A DNA stretch of 64,000 nucleotides from Hydrogenophaga sp. PAMC20947. GTDB lineage: Bacteria > Pseudomonadota > Gammaproteobacteria > Burkholderiales > Burkholderiaceae_C. The notes beneath the pieces are model-generated. The model saw only the letters and a program-made list of their open reading frames with translations. It was not told the DNA's origin and did not search any database. The DNA lies in NCBI RefSeq assembly GCF_004795855.1, contig NZ_CP039252.1, positions 1,054,001 to 1,118,000 on the forward strand, read 5' to 3'. A program made the position numbers and the translations under genes. Shown here piece after piece: positions 7,311-15,934 of the stretch (position 1 is its first letter; each line of letters opens with the position of its first letter).

Positions 7311-9689
7311 TCATGGGGTGGCGTTCCAGCGCCAGTTGCGGATCTCGGGCATGTCCTGCCCATTCGCACGGATGTAGCGCGCATGCTCTTCGAGCTTGAG
7401 TTCGAGCTTTTCTTTCAACCTGGCGCCGGCAGCGCCGGTCTTGGGGAGGCGGTCGATGGCGTCCATCACCAGATGGAAGCGGTCCAGGTCGTTCAACACC
7501 GTCATATCAAAGGGCGTGGTGATCGTGCCTTCTTCCTTGTAACCGCGCACATGAAAGTTGCCATGGTTGGTGCGCCGGTAGGTCAGCCGGTGGATCAGCC
7601 AGGGGTAGGCGTGGAACGCGAAGATGACGGGCTTGTCGCGCGTGAACAGCGCATCGAAAGCTGCATCCGAAAGGCCATGGGGATGCTCACTCTGCGGTTG
7701 CAGCTTCATCAGGTCAACGGTATTGACGACCCGCACACGCAGGTCGGGCAGTTCTTCGCGCAGGATTTTCACGGCGGCCAGCGTCTCCAGCGTGGGCACA
7801 TCGCCACAGCAGGCCATCACCACATCGGGATCGTCTTCGGACGCGCTGGCGGCCAACTCGTTGCCGGCCCAGTCCCAGATGCCGATGCCGGCGGCGCAAT
7901 GTGCCTCGGCCGCGTCCATCGACAGCCACTGCGGCGCCGGGTGCTTGCCGGCGACCACCACGTTCACGTAGTGCCGGCTGCGCAGGCAATGGTCCATCAC
8001 CGACAACAGGCAGTTGGCATCGGGCGGCAGGTAGACCCGCACGACTTCGGCCTTCTTGTTGACCACGTGATCAATGAAACCCGGATCCTGGTGGGTGAAG
8101 CCGTTGTGGTCCTGGCGCCAGACATGCGAGGCCAGCAGGTAGTTCAGCGAGGCAATCTTGGGCCGCCATGGCAGCTCGGCGCTGACCTTCAGCCACTTGG
8201 CATGCTGGTTGAACATCGAATCGACGATGTGGATAAAGGCTTCGTAGCAATTGAACAGGCCGTGCCGTCCGGTGAGCAAGTACCCTTCCAGCCAGCCCTC
8301 GCATTGGTGTTCGCTCAGCATCTCCATCACACGGCCCTCAGGCGCCAGCCACTGGTCGCCTGGTGCGGTGGCCGCGTCCCACTGGCGGTTCGTTGCCTCG
8401 AAGACAGCGGCCAGGCCGTTGGAGATGGTCTCGTCCGGGCCAAAGACACGGAAATTGCGCGCGGCGTCGTTCAGGCGCGCCACGTCACGCAGAAAGGGCC
8501 CGAGCACATGGGTATCACCGATGCCCGGAACGCCCGGTGCAGGCACCTGAGCCGCGTACTCGCGGTAATCGGGCAGATGGAGGTTCTTCAGCAGCAAGCC
8601 GCCGTTGGCGTGGGGATTGGCGCCCATGCGCCGGAGCCCGCTCGGCGCCAAAGCGGCCAGCTCAGGCTTCAGTTCCCCCTGTTCATCGAACAGCTCCTCA
8701 GCCCGGTAGCTGCGCAGCCAGTCTTCCAGCAGCTTCAGGTGGCCGGTGTGATCGGCCGGGTGCAGCGGCACCTGGTGTGAGCGGAAGTTGCCCTCCATGG
8801 GCTCGCCATCGACCTGTTTAGGTCCGGTCCAGCCCTTGGGTGAGTTCAGCACGATCATCGGCCAGCGAGGGCGCGCGGAGCGGCCGTGCTCGCGCGCCTG
8901 GCGCTGGACGCGCTGGATCTCCAGCACCGCCTGATCCATGGCTTCGGCCATCAATGCGTGCATGGGTCCGGGCTCATGCCCTTCCACGAAGATGGGCGTC
9001 CAGCCACAGCCGCGCAGGAACTGCTCCAGTTCCTCGTGCGTGATGCGGGCCAACACCGTCGGGTTGGCGATCTTGTAGCCGTTGAGGTGCAGGATCGGCA
9101 GCACAGCACCGTCGGTGGCCGGGTCCAGGAACTTGTTCGAGTGCCAGGCCGTGGCCAGCGGACCGGTCTCGGCCTCTCCATCGCCCACCACACAGGCCAC
9201 GATCAACTCGGGGTTATCGAACACGGCGCCGAACGAATGGCTCAGCGAGTAGCCCAGTTCGCCCCCTTCGTGGATCGAGCCTGGGCATTCGGGCGAGGCG
9301 TGGCTGGGGATGCCGCCCGGAAACGAGAACTGCCTGAACAATTTTTTCAGCCCGGCCTCGTCGCGGCTGATGTCCGGGTAAACCTCGCTGTAAGTGCCCT
9401 CGAGGTAGGTGTTGGCGACCACCGCCGGGCCGCCGTGACCGGGGCCTGACACGTAGATCATGTCAAGGTCATGGGCCTTGATGACACGGTTCAGGTGCGC
9501 GTAGATGAAATTCTGACCCGGGGTCGTGCCCCAGTGCCCGAGCAGCATGGTCTTCACGTCGGCCAAGGTCAGCGGGCGCTTTAACAATGGGTTGTCCCAC
9601 AGGAAGATCTGGCCCACCGACAAGTAATTGGCGGCGCGCCAATAGGCATCCAACTGTTGGAGCGAGGCGTGATCTCTTTTTTCGGTCAT
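7311..9689 (-). CDS. xfp: phosphoketolase
   Basis: The 792-residue thiamine-diphosphate enzyme cleaves xylulose 5-phosphate (and often fructose 6-phosphate) with phosphate to acetyl phosphate plus glyceraldehyde 3-phosphate or erythrose 4-phosphate. Both family signatures are visible: EGGELGY at 142-148, and the [19 protein letters not shown] region ending at about residue 172. The length is normal. The N-terminal start [20 protein letters not shown] is typical. No good ribosome-binding site precedes the ATG, so translation may be leaderless. It heads an operon with the 68-aa gene, fba and a phosphatase. A strong palindrome lies 33 bases upstream at 9722, and a broken duplicate of its N-terminus is at 13328-13614. 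Confidence 0.95.
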   Translation of the reverse strand: MTEKRDHASLQQLDAYWRAANYLSVGQIFLWDNPLLKRPLTLADVKTMLLGHWGTTPGQNFIYAHLNRVIKAHDLDMIYVSGPGHGGPAVVANTYLEGTYSEVYPDISRDEAGLKKLFRQFSFPGGIPSHASPECPGSIHEGGELGYSLSHSFGAVFDNPELIVACVVGDGEAETGPLATAWHSNKFLDPATDGAVLPILHLNGYKIANPTVLARITHEELEQFLRGCGWTPIFVEGHEPGPMHALMAEAMDQAVLEIQRVQRQAREHGRSARPRWPMIVLNSPKGWTGPKQVDGEPMEGNFRSHQVPLHPADHTGHLKLLEDWLRSYRAEELFDEQGELKPELAALAPSGLRRMGANPHANGGLLLKNLHLPDYREYAAQVPAPGVPGIGDTHVLGPFLRDVARLNDAARNFRVFGPDETISNGLAAVFEATNRQWDAATAPGDQWLAPEGRVMEMLSEHQCEGWLEGYLLTGRHGLFNCYEAFIHIVDSMFNQHAKWLKVSAELPWRPKIASLNYLLASHVWRQDHNGFTHQDPGFIDHVVNKKAEVVRVYLPPDANCLLSVMDHCLRSRHYVNVVVAGKHPAPQWLSMDAAEAHCAAGIGIWDWAGNELAASASEDDPDVVMACCGDVPTLETLAAVKILREELPDLRVRVVNTVDLMKLQPQSEHPHGLSDAAFDALFTRDKPVIFAFHAYPWLIHRLTYRRTNHGNFHVRGYKEEGTITTPFDMTVLNDLDRFHLVMDAIDRLPKTGAAGARLKEKLELKLEEHARYIRANGQDMPEIRNWRWNATP

Positions 9690-9721
9690 GGTTCAAGCCT
9701 GCGCGTCGCAGAGTGTCCGCG

Positions 9722-9741
9722 TCTGTTCGCTGCCGCACGTT
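9722..9741. promoter_or_regulatory. island palindrome upstream of xfp
   Basis: TCTGTTCG-CTGC-CGCACGTT has half-sites matching the consensus at five of six core positions each. It lies 33 bases before the phosphoketolase start. The rest of the 276-base gap (9690-9965) holds no convincing gene; a short hairpin GACGCT/AGCGTC at 9931-9950 could end the upstream reductase transcript. Confidence 0.62.
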
Positions 9742-9965
9742 GCGAAGTCCGCCGAATAGGCGCTGGGCGGCAATCCGCTTTTCTGCGTCGTGTCGCTCCT
9801 CGTTCGAAAAGACCTTGACCAGTTCCGGCATCAGAAACGCAAACATACTCACGGCGTGAGAGACCCAGTGCACCTCGGTGACGACCGCGATCCAATCGTT
9901 GCATATCTGTCCACATGCCGGAACAATTCTGACGCTTGAACAACAGCGTCAACACCAGGGCTCGA

Positions 9966-10745
9966 TCAGCGGTAAACGATCCCGCCATCGATGAGGGGAG
10001 CCTGTCCGGTCATGTAGTCTGAATCGGGACCCGCCAGGTAGGAGACGAAACCCGCCACATCGTCCGGTGTTTCTGCCCGACCCAGTGCAATCCCTTCCAC
10101 ATACTTCTTGTAGGTTTCCCCTTTCGGCGCACCGGTCAGTTCCGCAAACCGTTCGTCAATCTCAACCCACATATCCGTTCCCACAATACCCGGGCAGTAG
10201 GCGTTGACCGTGATGCCGTCACTGGCATATTCGAGCGCCGCCGCCTGCGTGAGGCCGCGGATGGCGAACTTGGTGGCGGAGTACACGCCGAGCATGGCAA
10301 ACCCGTTGTGACCGGCAATCGACGATGCGCTGATGATTTTTCCCTTGTGATCGCGCGCCTTGAATTTCTTGGCCGCAGCCTGGATTCCCCAGAGCACGCC
10401 CTCGATGTTCACCTTGAAAATAGCTTCCACCTCCTGTGGCGTGACATCGGCCAACGGCTGGACCTGGGCGATCCCGGCATTGTTGATCATGATGTCGAAG
10501 CCATCCAGTTCCTTTTCAGCATGGTCAACCGCGGCATAGACTTGGTCGCGATCCGTTACATCTGCAACGAAAACCGTGGCCTTGCGGCCCAAGGCTTGCA
10601 CCTCTTTGGCAACGGCCTCCATTTTGTCTTTCTTCAGATCGACAATAGCAATGTTCACACCATCCTTCGCCAGCCTCAAGGCAATGGCCCGCCCGATTCC
10701 CTGACCGGCCCCCGTGATCAACGCAACTTTGGTTTGGGTATTCAT
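9966..10745 (-). CDS. acetoin/diacetyl reductase-like short-chain dehydrogenase
   Basis: The 259-residue classical SDR has the cofactor motif TGAGQGIG (12-19), NNAG, and the catalytic YSATK. Its best likeness is to (S)-acetoin-forming diacetyl reductases (BudC/ButA type): [41 protein letters not shown] and a C-terminal [17 protein letters not shown]. Such enzymes reduce diacetyl or acetoin, or oxidise butanediol, with NAD(H) and serve as electron sinks under oxygen limitation. The exact substrate is not certain. GGAG precedes the ATG. A weak palindrome lies about 70 bases upstream. Confidence 0.82.
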   Translation of the reverse strand: MNTQTKVALITGAGQGIGRAIALRLAKDGVNIAIVDLKKDKMEAVAKEVQALGRKATVFVADVTDRDQVYAAVDHAEKELDGFDIMINNAGIAQVQPLADVTPQEVEAIFKVNIEGVLWGIQAAAKKFKARDHKGKIISASSIAGHNGFAMLGVYSATKFAIRGLTQAAALEYASDGITVNAYCPGIVGTDMWVEIDERFAELTGAPKGETYKKYVEGIALGRAETPDDVAGFVSYLAGPDSDYMTGQAPLIDGGIVYR

Positions 10746-10813
10746 TTTTCATTCTCCTTGAATAGGTTTCGGCCAATCAGCCGTTCATTTGAAGCTTTCG
10801 CTCGCTCGCTTGT

Positions 10814-10829
10814 GATGCGGTGCCGTGCT
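10814..10829. promoter_or_regulatory. weak copy of the island palindrome
   Basis: GATGCG-GTGC-CGTGCT lies 69 bases upstream of the acetoin-reductase-like gene. Each half keeps about four of six consensus bases. Position supports it more than sequence does. Confidence 0.3.
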
Positions 10830-10833
10830 CATG

Positions 10834-11808
10834 TCACCGTTTCGTCCGACCCGGTGCCGACGCTCCGGCCCGTTTCAGGTAGCGGTAGTAGTCGCTGTCG
10901 GTTGTGAGGATCACCGTCGAATTTTTGTTCTGCCCCTCTTTGTAGGCCTCCAGGGTTCGCGAGAAGGCGTAGAACTCGGCGTCTGCGCCATAGGCTTCGC
11001 CGTACACGCGTGTGGCCTCGGCATCGGCCTTTCCGCGAACTTCCTGAACCCGCCGATAAGCGGAAGAACGGATCTGGCGCAACTCCTTCTCCATCGTGCC
11101 CAGGATTTCAGCGCTCTGGCCTTCGCCCTCGGACCTGAACCGGGCAGCGATCCGCTTGCGCTCGGAGATCATGCGGGCGTAGACCTTCTCGCGCACGCTC
11201 TCGACATAGTCCAGGCGCTTGATGCGCACATCCACCAGTTCGATCCCGTATTGGGGCACAACCTCGCTGGCCTTGGCCAGGATGGTGCGGGTCAGCTCCT
11301 CGCGTCCGCGCACAACCTCCTTCTTCAGCTCGGCCTGCACTTCGGCGGGCACTTCCTCCAGGAGCTCATCCTTGGGAACTGCCCAGGAGGCGCTGCGCAC
11401 CAGCTCCACCAGTTCACTGCCCGACACCTGATCGCGTACGACGGAGTCGATGATGTCGTTCAGGCGCGATGTGGCGCCGGCCTCGGTCGCCACGCTTTCG
11501 AGGAACTTCTTGGCATCGGCGATGCGCCAGCGGGCCATCGTATCGACCCAGATGAACTCGCGTCCCTTGGTCGGAATCTGGTTGGGGTCGCCGTCCCAGA
11601 CGAGGATGCGCTTCTCGAAACGCAGCACCTCCTGCACGAACGGCAGTTTGACGTGCAGCCCGGCTTCGGTGACCGGCGCGCCCACGGGACGGCCGAACTG
11701 CACGATCACCGCCTGTTCACCTTCTTCCAGCGTGTAAAAGGTGCCGAATACAGCCACCACGAGTGCCAGCCCAGCAAGACCACCGCCGATCTTCAGTGCA
11801 TTCTTCAT
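10834..11808 (-). CDS. hflC: HflC-like band-7/SPFH membrane protein
   Basis: The 324-residue protein has one N-terminal membrane helix (GGLAGLALVVAVFGTFYTL) followed by a band-7 domain starting EEGEQAVIVQFGRPVG, and a long helical region with KRIAARFRSEGEGQSAEIL. It forms a periplasm-facing complex with HflK that surrounds and modulates the FtsH protease in E. coli. It overlaps hflK by ATGA. The housekeeping hflKC pair usually sits next to hflX and hfq, so this copy in a stress island is probably a second, condition-specific set. Confidence 0.88.
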   Translation of the reverse strand: MKNALKIGGGLAGLALVVAVFGTFYTLEEGEQAVIVQFGRPVGAPVTEAGLHVKLPFVQEVLRFEKRILVWDGDPNQIPTKGREFIWVDTMARWRIADAKKFLESVATEAGATSRLNDIIDSVVRDQVSGSELVELVRSASWAVPKDELLEEVPAEVQAELKKEVVRGREELTRTILAKASEVVPQYGIELVDVRIKRLDYVESVREKVYARMISERKRIAARFRSEGEGQSAEILGTMEKELRQIRSSAYRRVQEVRGKADAEATRVYGEAYGADAEFYAFSRTLEAYKEGQNKNSTVILTTDSDYYRYLKRAGASAPGRTKR

Positions 11809-12866
11809 GGTTGTCCCCCTGTTGCATTGGCTACCGCGGCGCCCGCCAGGCCCTGGTCCGCCATCGCAGGCTCCTGCGGCGAGTCAAATCGGAGCAAGGG
11901 CAACAGCGACTTCTGGTCACTGTCGACGATGTACAGCGCCTTGGCCTGGGGCAGGATGTCTGCCATCGACTCCAGATACAGGCGCCGGCGCGTGACTTCC
12001 GGCGCACGCAGGTACTGCGCCAGGATTTCGGTGAAGCGCGTGGCTTCCCCGTTGGCGCGGTTGACCCGCTCGACGGCGTAACCTTCGGCCTCGGTGACCG
12101 TGCGGGTCGCTTCGCCACGCGCCTTGGGGATTTTGCGATTGGCCTGTTCCTGCGCCTGGTTGATCGTGCGCTCGCGATCCTGTCGCGCCTCGTTCACCTC
12201 GTTGAAGGCCGGCTTGACGGTGTCGGGCGGCGTCACGTCCTGCAACTCCACGGTCACCAGCCGAACACCGGTCTCGTAGGCGCTGAGGATCTTTTGCATC
12301 TCCATCTTGACCTCGGCGGAGACGGCCACGCGGCCGACGGTCAGCACGTCACTGCCCAGCCGGTTGCCGACAACCCGTCGCATGACGGCCTCGGAGACGT
12401 CGCGGATGGTCTGCCTCGAATCGCGAACCTGGAACAGGTACAGCACCGGGTCCTCGATGCGGTACTGCACGATCCATTCCACATCGATCACGTTCAGATC
12501 GCCGGTCAGCATCAACGAGACCTCCTTGAAGGCCGTCTTGTTGCCGACGTACTGGGTGCGCTCACCGGCCACGGTGGCAGCCGTGGCGAAACCGAATTCC
12601 TCCTTGAGGACGCGCGCCGTGGGGATTCGCCGGACGCTCTCGATGCCGACCGGCAGTTTGAAATGCAGCCCTGGGCCCACCGTGCGGTCCACCGCGCCGA
12701 AGCGCTGGACGACACCCGTCTCCTCGGGCTGCACCGTGAACCAGGTCGACCACAGAAGCACGAGCAGCAGCAACGCCGCGATGACCGCGCCAATCGGTCG
12801 CTTGCCGAGGGTGGCGGCGCGTTGTCGAAATGCCTCGACGTAGTACTCAGGGTCCTTATCGGGCAT
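11805..12866 (-). CDS. hflK: HflK-like band-7/SPFH membrane protein
   Basis: The 353-residue partner of HflC has an N-terminal membrane helix (PIGAVIAALLLLVLLWSTWF), then TVQPEETGVVQRFGAVDRTV at the start of the SPFH domain. The helical stalk includes ARQDRERTINQAQEQANRKI and the family motif ARGEATRTVTEAEGYAVERV. It lacks the long Gly-rich N-terminal extension of E. coli HflK, which fits a divergent second copy. It overlaps the preceding unknown gene by 11 bases and hflC by four, so the three are one operon. The likely role is control of FtsH or membrane organisation under stress. Confidence 0.87.
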   Translation of the reverse strand: MPDKDPEYYVEAFRQRAATLGKRPIGAVIAALLLLVLLWSTWFTVQPEETGVVQRFGAVDRTVGPGLHFKLPVGIESVRRIPTARVLKEEFGFATAATVAGERTQYVGNKTAFKEVSLMLTGDLNVIDVEWIVQYRIEDPVLYLFQVRDSRQTIRDVSEAVMRRVVGNRLGSDVLTVGRVAVSAEVKMEMQKILSAYETGVRLVTVELQDVTPPDTVKPAFNEVNEARQDRERTINQAQEQANRKIPKARGEATRTVTEAEGYAVERVNRANGEATRFTEILAQYLRAPEVTRRRLYLESMADILPQAKALYIVDSDQKSLLPLLRFDSPQEPAMADQGLAGAAVANATGGQP

Positions 12867-13254
12867 GCTTTGATTCCTTTACATTGAGACCTTCCTTGGT
12901 CCGGGGCTTGGCCACCGACGGCATCTGCACCGTGGCATTCGAGTCGACAACGGCTGCCCCACCATCCTTCTCGACGAAGCCTCTCTGTTCCCACGAGACG
13001 ACCTTGTTGCGCGCCATCAGATTCGCATCAAGCGTGGCGTCCCGTTGGCAGACCGGCGCCAGCGCCTCAACCATCGCAGGCTCGGCTCTCGTCGCCACAG
13101 TCGCTTCTGCCTTGCCGCCGATCACCCAGATATTCCAGCTGAACCCGACGATGGCCAAGACCATCGTGCCGACTTTTCTTCGATCGAAATGTTCATGTAG
13201 CGGCTCTTTCTTGTCGTGATTGATGTGGGCGAGGACTGGGTTTTGCGTGAACAA
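12856..13254 (-). CDS. unknown protein with one N-terminal membrane helix, leads hflKC
   Basis: About 130 residues are encoded. The segment FDRRKVGTMVLAIVGFSWNI is a positively charged flank followed by a membrane helix, and the remainder (ATVATRAEPAMVEALAPVCQ and onward) is soluble, probably periplasmic, with one Cys. The start is uncertain: the farthest start is TTG at 13254, no strong ribosome-binding site is visible, and an internal ATG would remove the basic flank. It overlaps hflK, so it probably belongs to the HflKC complex or pathway. I do not recognise the family. A palindrome with intact half-sites lies 48 bases upstream. Confidence 0.6.
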   Translation of the reverse strand: MFTQNPVLAHINHDKKEPLHEHFDRRKVGTMVLAIVGFSWNIWVIGGKAEATVATRAEPAMVEALAPVCQRDATLDANLMARNKVVSWEQRGFVEKDGGAAVVDSNATVQMPSVAKPRTKEGLNVKESKHAR

Positions 13255-13301
13255 ACCGCTCAGTCTCGGAAGTCATGGTGGACCTTGAATGCCCTGCGTT
13301 C

Positions 13302-13317
13302 CGTGCGCTGTCGCACA
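13302..13317. promoter_or_regulatory. island palindrome upstream of the hflKC operon
   Basis: CGTGCG-CTGT-CGCACA is symmetric over GTGCG/CGCAC and lies 48 bases before the first gene of the operon. Confidence 0.62.
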
Positions 13318-13327
13318 TAGCCGCGTT

Positions 13328-13614
13328 TCAGACCGCCGCCCTGACCACCGCCGGTCCACCGTGCCCGGACCCCGACACGCAGATCATGTCCAGGTCGTGG
13401 GCCTTGATGGCGCGGTTCAGGGGGGCACAAATGGAATCCTGACCCGGGTTTGTTCCCCAGGGGCCGAGCAGCATGGTCTTCACGTTGGCCAAGGTCAGTG
13501 GACGATGAGCAGCGGGTTGTCCCACAGGAAAATCTGGCCGGCCGACAAGTAATTGGCGGCGCGCCAGCAGGCATCCATGTGTTGAAGCGAAGCGGGGGTC
13601 TGTGCATCGGTCAT
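13328..13614 (-). pseudogene. truncated, frameshifted copy of the phosphoketolase N-terminus
   Basis: The frame starting at 13614 reads [20 protein letters not shown], then [12 protein letters not shown], parallel to phosphoketolase residues 1-36. One missing base then moves the match into another frame, which reads [17 protein letters not shown] and [19 protein letters not shown]. The match stops at the equivalent of residue 91 (13343), followed by an unrelated tail and a TGA at 13328. It covers about 11% of the enzyme. It carries its own degraded palindrome upstream, so promoter and gene start were duplicated together. Confidence 0.88.
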
Positions 13615-13659
13615 GGGTTGACGCCAAGTCCTGCGAGGTGCCGTGTCCGTGCCCGTGTC

Positions 13660-13675
13660 CGCGCGCTGCCGCACC
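13660..13675. promoter_or_regulatory. degraded island palindrome before the xfp fragment
   Basis: CGCGCG-CTGC-CGCACC sits 46 bases upstream of the phosphoketolase fragment. The right half is good and the left half keeps four of six bases. The spacer CTGC equals that of the site before the intact xfp. Confidence 0.45.
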
Positions 13676-13731
13676 TTTCGAAAATGGTGCGAGTGACCCC
13701 AAGGCGCAGGCACTGGAGGCCGGTCGTTGGG

Positions 13732-13860
13732 TCACTTTCGCTTGTGCAGAATGGCCCAAATGGCCACGCCAATCACCACCGCCAGCCAGATCGGCCCCCA
13801 GTAACCACCGAAGCCACCCATCCAGCCGCCGCCCCAACCCATCATGTTGCCGTAGGCCAT
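13732..13860 (-). CDS. 42-aa Gly/Trp-rich single-helix membrane peptide
   Basis: The peptide starts MAYGNMMGWGGGWMGGFGGY, followed by the membrane helix WGPIWLAVVIGVAIWAIL and a basic end HKRK. It is the intact paralogue of the frameshifted gene at 3747-3954, but without the signal-peptide-like extension. It starts 18 bases after the stop of the Spy-like gene and is likely cotranscribed with it. Peptides of this pattern occur beside metal-resistance and stress genes; their function is not established. Confidence 0.65.
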   Translation of the reverse strand: MAYGNMMGWGGGWMGGFGGYWGPIWLAVVIGVAIWAILHKRK

Positions 13861-13878
13861 GGTTTGTTGGCCGCGATT

Positions 13879-14367
13879 TCAGCGACTGCCCCAGTGGCGG
13901 CGCAGCTTGTCCCGTTGATCCTGGGTCAACACGGCGTCGATCTGTTTGCGTGCGCCGAGTTGCAACTCGAACATGGCCGTTTGTGCCTCGCTCATCGAAT
14001 TGAACGACTTGCGCGCGGCAGGTTCATCGAGCGGACCCGATCCGAACAGGCCTTGCATGTGGTAGCCCTGACCGTGCACGGTGCCCATGTGTTGCCACAT
14101 CCCCTTGGATGCCTGCTTGTGGATGCTGGCGATGGACTTTTTCTGCTCTGGAGTGAGATCCAGGCCCGAATACGCTTCGTTCGTGTAGCCGAACATCATG
14201 CCGGGACGCATGCCGTATTCCTTGCCGCCCATCATTCCCGACCCCATGCCGTAGCCCCCACCATCGCCGCCCATCATGCCGGGTCCCATGCCGTCGGATT
14301 GCGCCACCGCCACGCCGGTCAGCGCCATGGTGGCCGCAAGGCCTGCGAAAACATGCTTCAGCTTCAT
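13879..14367 (-). CDS. periplasmic Spy/CpxP-like LTxxQ-motif protein
   Basis: The 162-residue product has a signal peptide (MKLKHVFAGLAATMALTGVA, then VAQ). A Gly/Met-rich stretch follows with repeated GMGPGMMGG-like units that could bind Cu(I). The helical domain has two LTxxQ-type motifs, DLTPEQKKSIASIHKQA and VLTQDQRDKL. The CpxP/Spy/CnrX superfamily contains periplasmic chaperones and metal or envelope-stress sensors. The start at 14367 is chosen for its GGAG and signal peptide. It is the first gene of a pair with the 42-aa peptide. A perfect palindrome lies 108 bases upstream. Confidence 0.82.
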   Translation of the reverse strand: MKLKHVFAGLAATMALTGVAVAQSDGMGPGMMGGDGGGYGMGSGMMGGKEYGMRPGMMFGYTNEAYSGLDLTPEQKKSIASIHKQASKGMWQHMGTVHGQGYHMQGLFGSGPLDEPAARKSFNSMSEAQTAMFELQLGARKQIDAVLTQDQRDKLRRHWGSR

Positions 14368-14472
14368 TTCAAACTCCTGGGTTGATTCACGAGACCGGGC
14401 CCATGCCAACACCCCGGGCAAGCCAGCTGGGTGCCTGTCTCAAATGCACCCTATGCCTTCAAACGGTGGCGG

Positions 14473-14492
14473 TCTGTGCGTCAGCGCACACC
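14473..14492. promoter_or_regulatory. island palindrome, perfect core
   Basis: TCTGTGCG-TCAG-CGCACACC has a fully symmetric TGTGCG/CGCACA core. It lies 106-108 bases upstream of the Spy-like gene and about 355 bases upstream of tal. Confidence 0.68.
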
Positions 14493-14699
14493 CGAAGGCA
14501 CGGGGCTGCCGGGCCGTTTGCGCGCGGCTTGCCGCAAGCTTCCCCAACGTTCCCCACCGCACAGACTTCGTGCTGAGAAGCGAGCAGTCTTCCCTCTTGT
14601 GTCGGTTGGCCTCTCGTTCGTCGGCACATGTTTTTGAGCGTCGCACCCTCAGCACAACGCGCCGAGACGCTTGCACCCTTCGCCACGCGGACCGGCAGG

Positions 14700-14777
14700 G
14701 TTGCTTTGTTCACGGGTCCCAGCATTCCGGAGTACTCCATGACCGCTTTCACCCATCCTCCAGCCCCCACCGCCTAG
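14700..14777 (+). pseudogene. vestige of a DUF302 leader and start codon
   Basis: The stretch resembles 4250-4320: GGGTTGCTT, then TCGGAGTACTTCATGACCGC at 4292-4311 against TCCGGAGTACTCCATGACCG here. The ribosome-binding site and the first three codons (MTA) are retained, but the frame then ends after 12 codons with TAG at 14775-14777. It is probably the remains of a second DUF302 gene in front of tal. Alternatively it was co-opted as a short leader peptide. Confidence 0.5.
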
Positions 14778-14845
14778 GGGCAACAGGCGACCAAATCACG
14801 GCGGCTGACGCCACTCCGAACCTTCATGAACCGAAGCGCTATCAC

Positions 14846-15934
14846 ATGAACCACCCCACACACGCCTTGCACCAACTCGGTCAGAGCCTCTGGCTCGACA
14901 ACATCACGCGCGGGCTGCTGCAAAGCGGCACCCTGGCCCACTACATCAGCGAACTGTCGGTCACCGGTCTGACCTCGAACCCTACGATCTTCCAGCACGC
15001 CATCGGAAGCGGCGACGCGTACGACGATCGCATCCACGAACTCGCCGATGCCGGCCTTTCAAACGAAGACTTGTTCTTCGAACTCGCCATTGAAGACCTG
15101 GCTGAGGCCGCCGACTTGTTTCGGCCGGTGTTCAAAGCAAGCGGCGGCGTTGACGGGTGGGTCTCGCTTGAAGTTTCGCCCCTGTTGGCCGACCACGCGG
15201 CCAACACCATCCAGGCCGCGAACCGCCTGCATGTGAAGGCCGGCAAGGCGAATCTTTTCATCAAGATCCCCGGCACCCCACAGGGCATCGAGGCCATCGA
15301 ACAGGTGATCTTTGATGGCGTGCCGGTCAATGTCACCTTGCTGTTCTCGCGCGAACACATGCTGAACGCGGCCGAGGCCTACATGCGTGGCCTGGAGCGC
15401 CGGTTGGCGGCCGGCCGTGATCTCAACGTGGCCTCGGTGTTGTCGCTTTTCGTCAGTCGCTGGGATGTGGGGGTAAAGCAGGAAGTGGCGCCGCCCCTGC
15501 ACAACCGGCTGGGCATCGCCATCGCGATGCGCACCTACAAAGCCCATGGTGAGTTGCTGTTGTCTGAGCGTTGGCAGCGTCTTGCCAAAGCCGGCGCGCG
15601 GCCGCAGCGCCTGCTCTGGGCCAGCACCGGCACCAAAGACCCTGCGGCACCTGACACGCTGTACGTGCAGGCTTTGGCGGCACCCGACACGATCAATACC
15701 TTGCCCGAGAAGACGCTGCTGGCCTTCGCCGATCACGGCCTGGTCAACGGGGTGTTGCCGCTGGACGGCGGCTACGCCGAGGTGCTGATTGACGAATTCA
15801 CGCGCGAAGGCGTGAGCGTGAACGCTTTGGCCGTGCGGTTGCAGCGCGAGGGTGTTGAAGCCTTCGCCAGGTCCTGGAGCGCGCTGTTGACAGGCATCCG
15901 CGAGAAGTGTGCGGCACCGGCACAGCGCTCATGA
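14846..15934 (+). CDS. tal: transaldolase
   Basis: The 362-residue protein transfers a dihydroxyacetone unit between sugar phosphates in the pentose-phosphate pathway. It shows LSVTGLTSNPTIFQHAI near the N-terminus, SLEVSPLLADHA, the Schiff-base lysine context LFIKIPGTPQGIEAI, PVNVTLLFS, SVLSLFVSRWD and LLWASTGTKDP, which fit the longer Tal subfamily of about 360 residues. The start at 14846 fits the family; an upstream ATG at 14825 is in another frame and stops at once. It overlaps transketolase by ATGA and leads a four-gene coupled operon. Confidence 0.93.
   Translation: MNHPTHALHQLGQSLWLDNITRGLLQSGTLAHYISELSVTGLTSNPTIFQHAIGSGDAYDDRIHELADAGLSNEDLFFELAIEDLAEAADLFRPVFKASGGVDGWVSLEVSPLLADHAANTIQAANRLHVKAGKANLFIKIPGTPQGIEAIEQVIFDGVPVNVTLLFSREHMLNAAEAYMRGLERRLAAGRDLNVASVLSLFVSRWDVGVKQEVAPPLHNRLGIAIAMRTYKAHGELLLSERWQRLAKAGARPQRLLWASTGTKDPAAPDTLYVQALAAPDTINTLPEKTLLAFADHGLVNGVLPLDGGYAEVLIDEFTREGVSVNALAVRLQREGVEAFARSWSALLTGIREKCAAPAQRS

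Larger units (their letters stand above)
14368..14845. other. 478-base divergent region between the Spy-like gene and the tal operon
   Basis: No intact gene is seen. It holds a perfect palindrome at 14475-14490, a lone half-site CGCACAGA near 14558, and a vestigial DUF302 leader with a 12-codon open frame at 14739-14777. Short open frames on both strands here have no protein-like features. Confidence 0.6.

Noticed and set aside
7107..8780. Long plus-strand open frame opposite phosphoketolase
   Set aside because: Low-complexity His/Gln/Val-rich translation with no family; the minus strand carries both phosphoketolase signatures.
9686..9988. Minus-strand open frames between the acetoin reductase and xfp, including one starting MHWVSHAVSMFAFLMPELVK
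   Set aside because: One frame looks protein-like for about 45 residues, but it runs through the palindrome and into xfp in a different frame, lacks a ribosome-binding site and matches nothing I know. It may be a relic but is not supportable as a gene.
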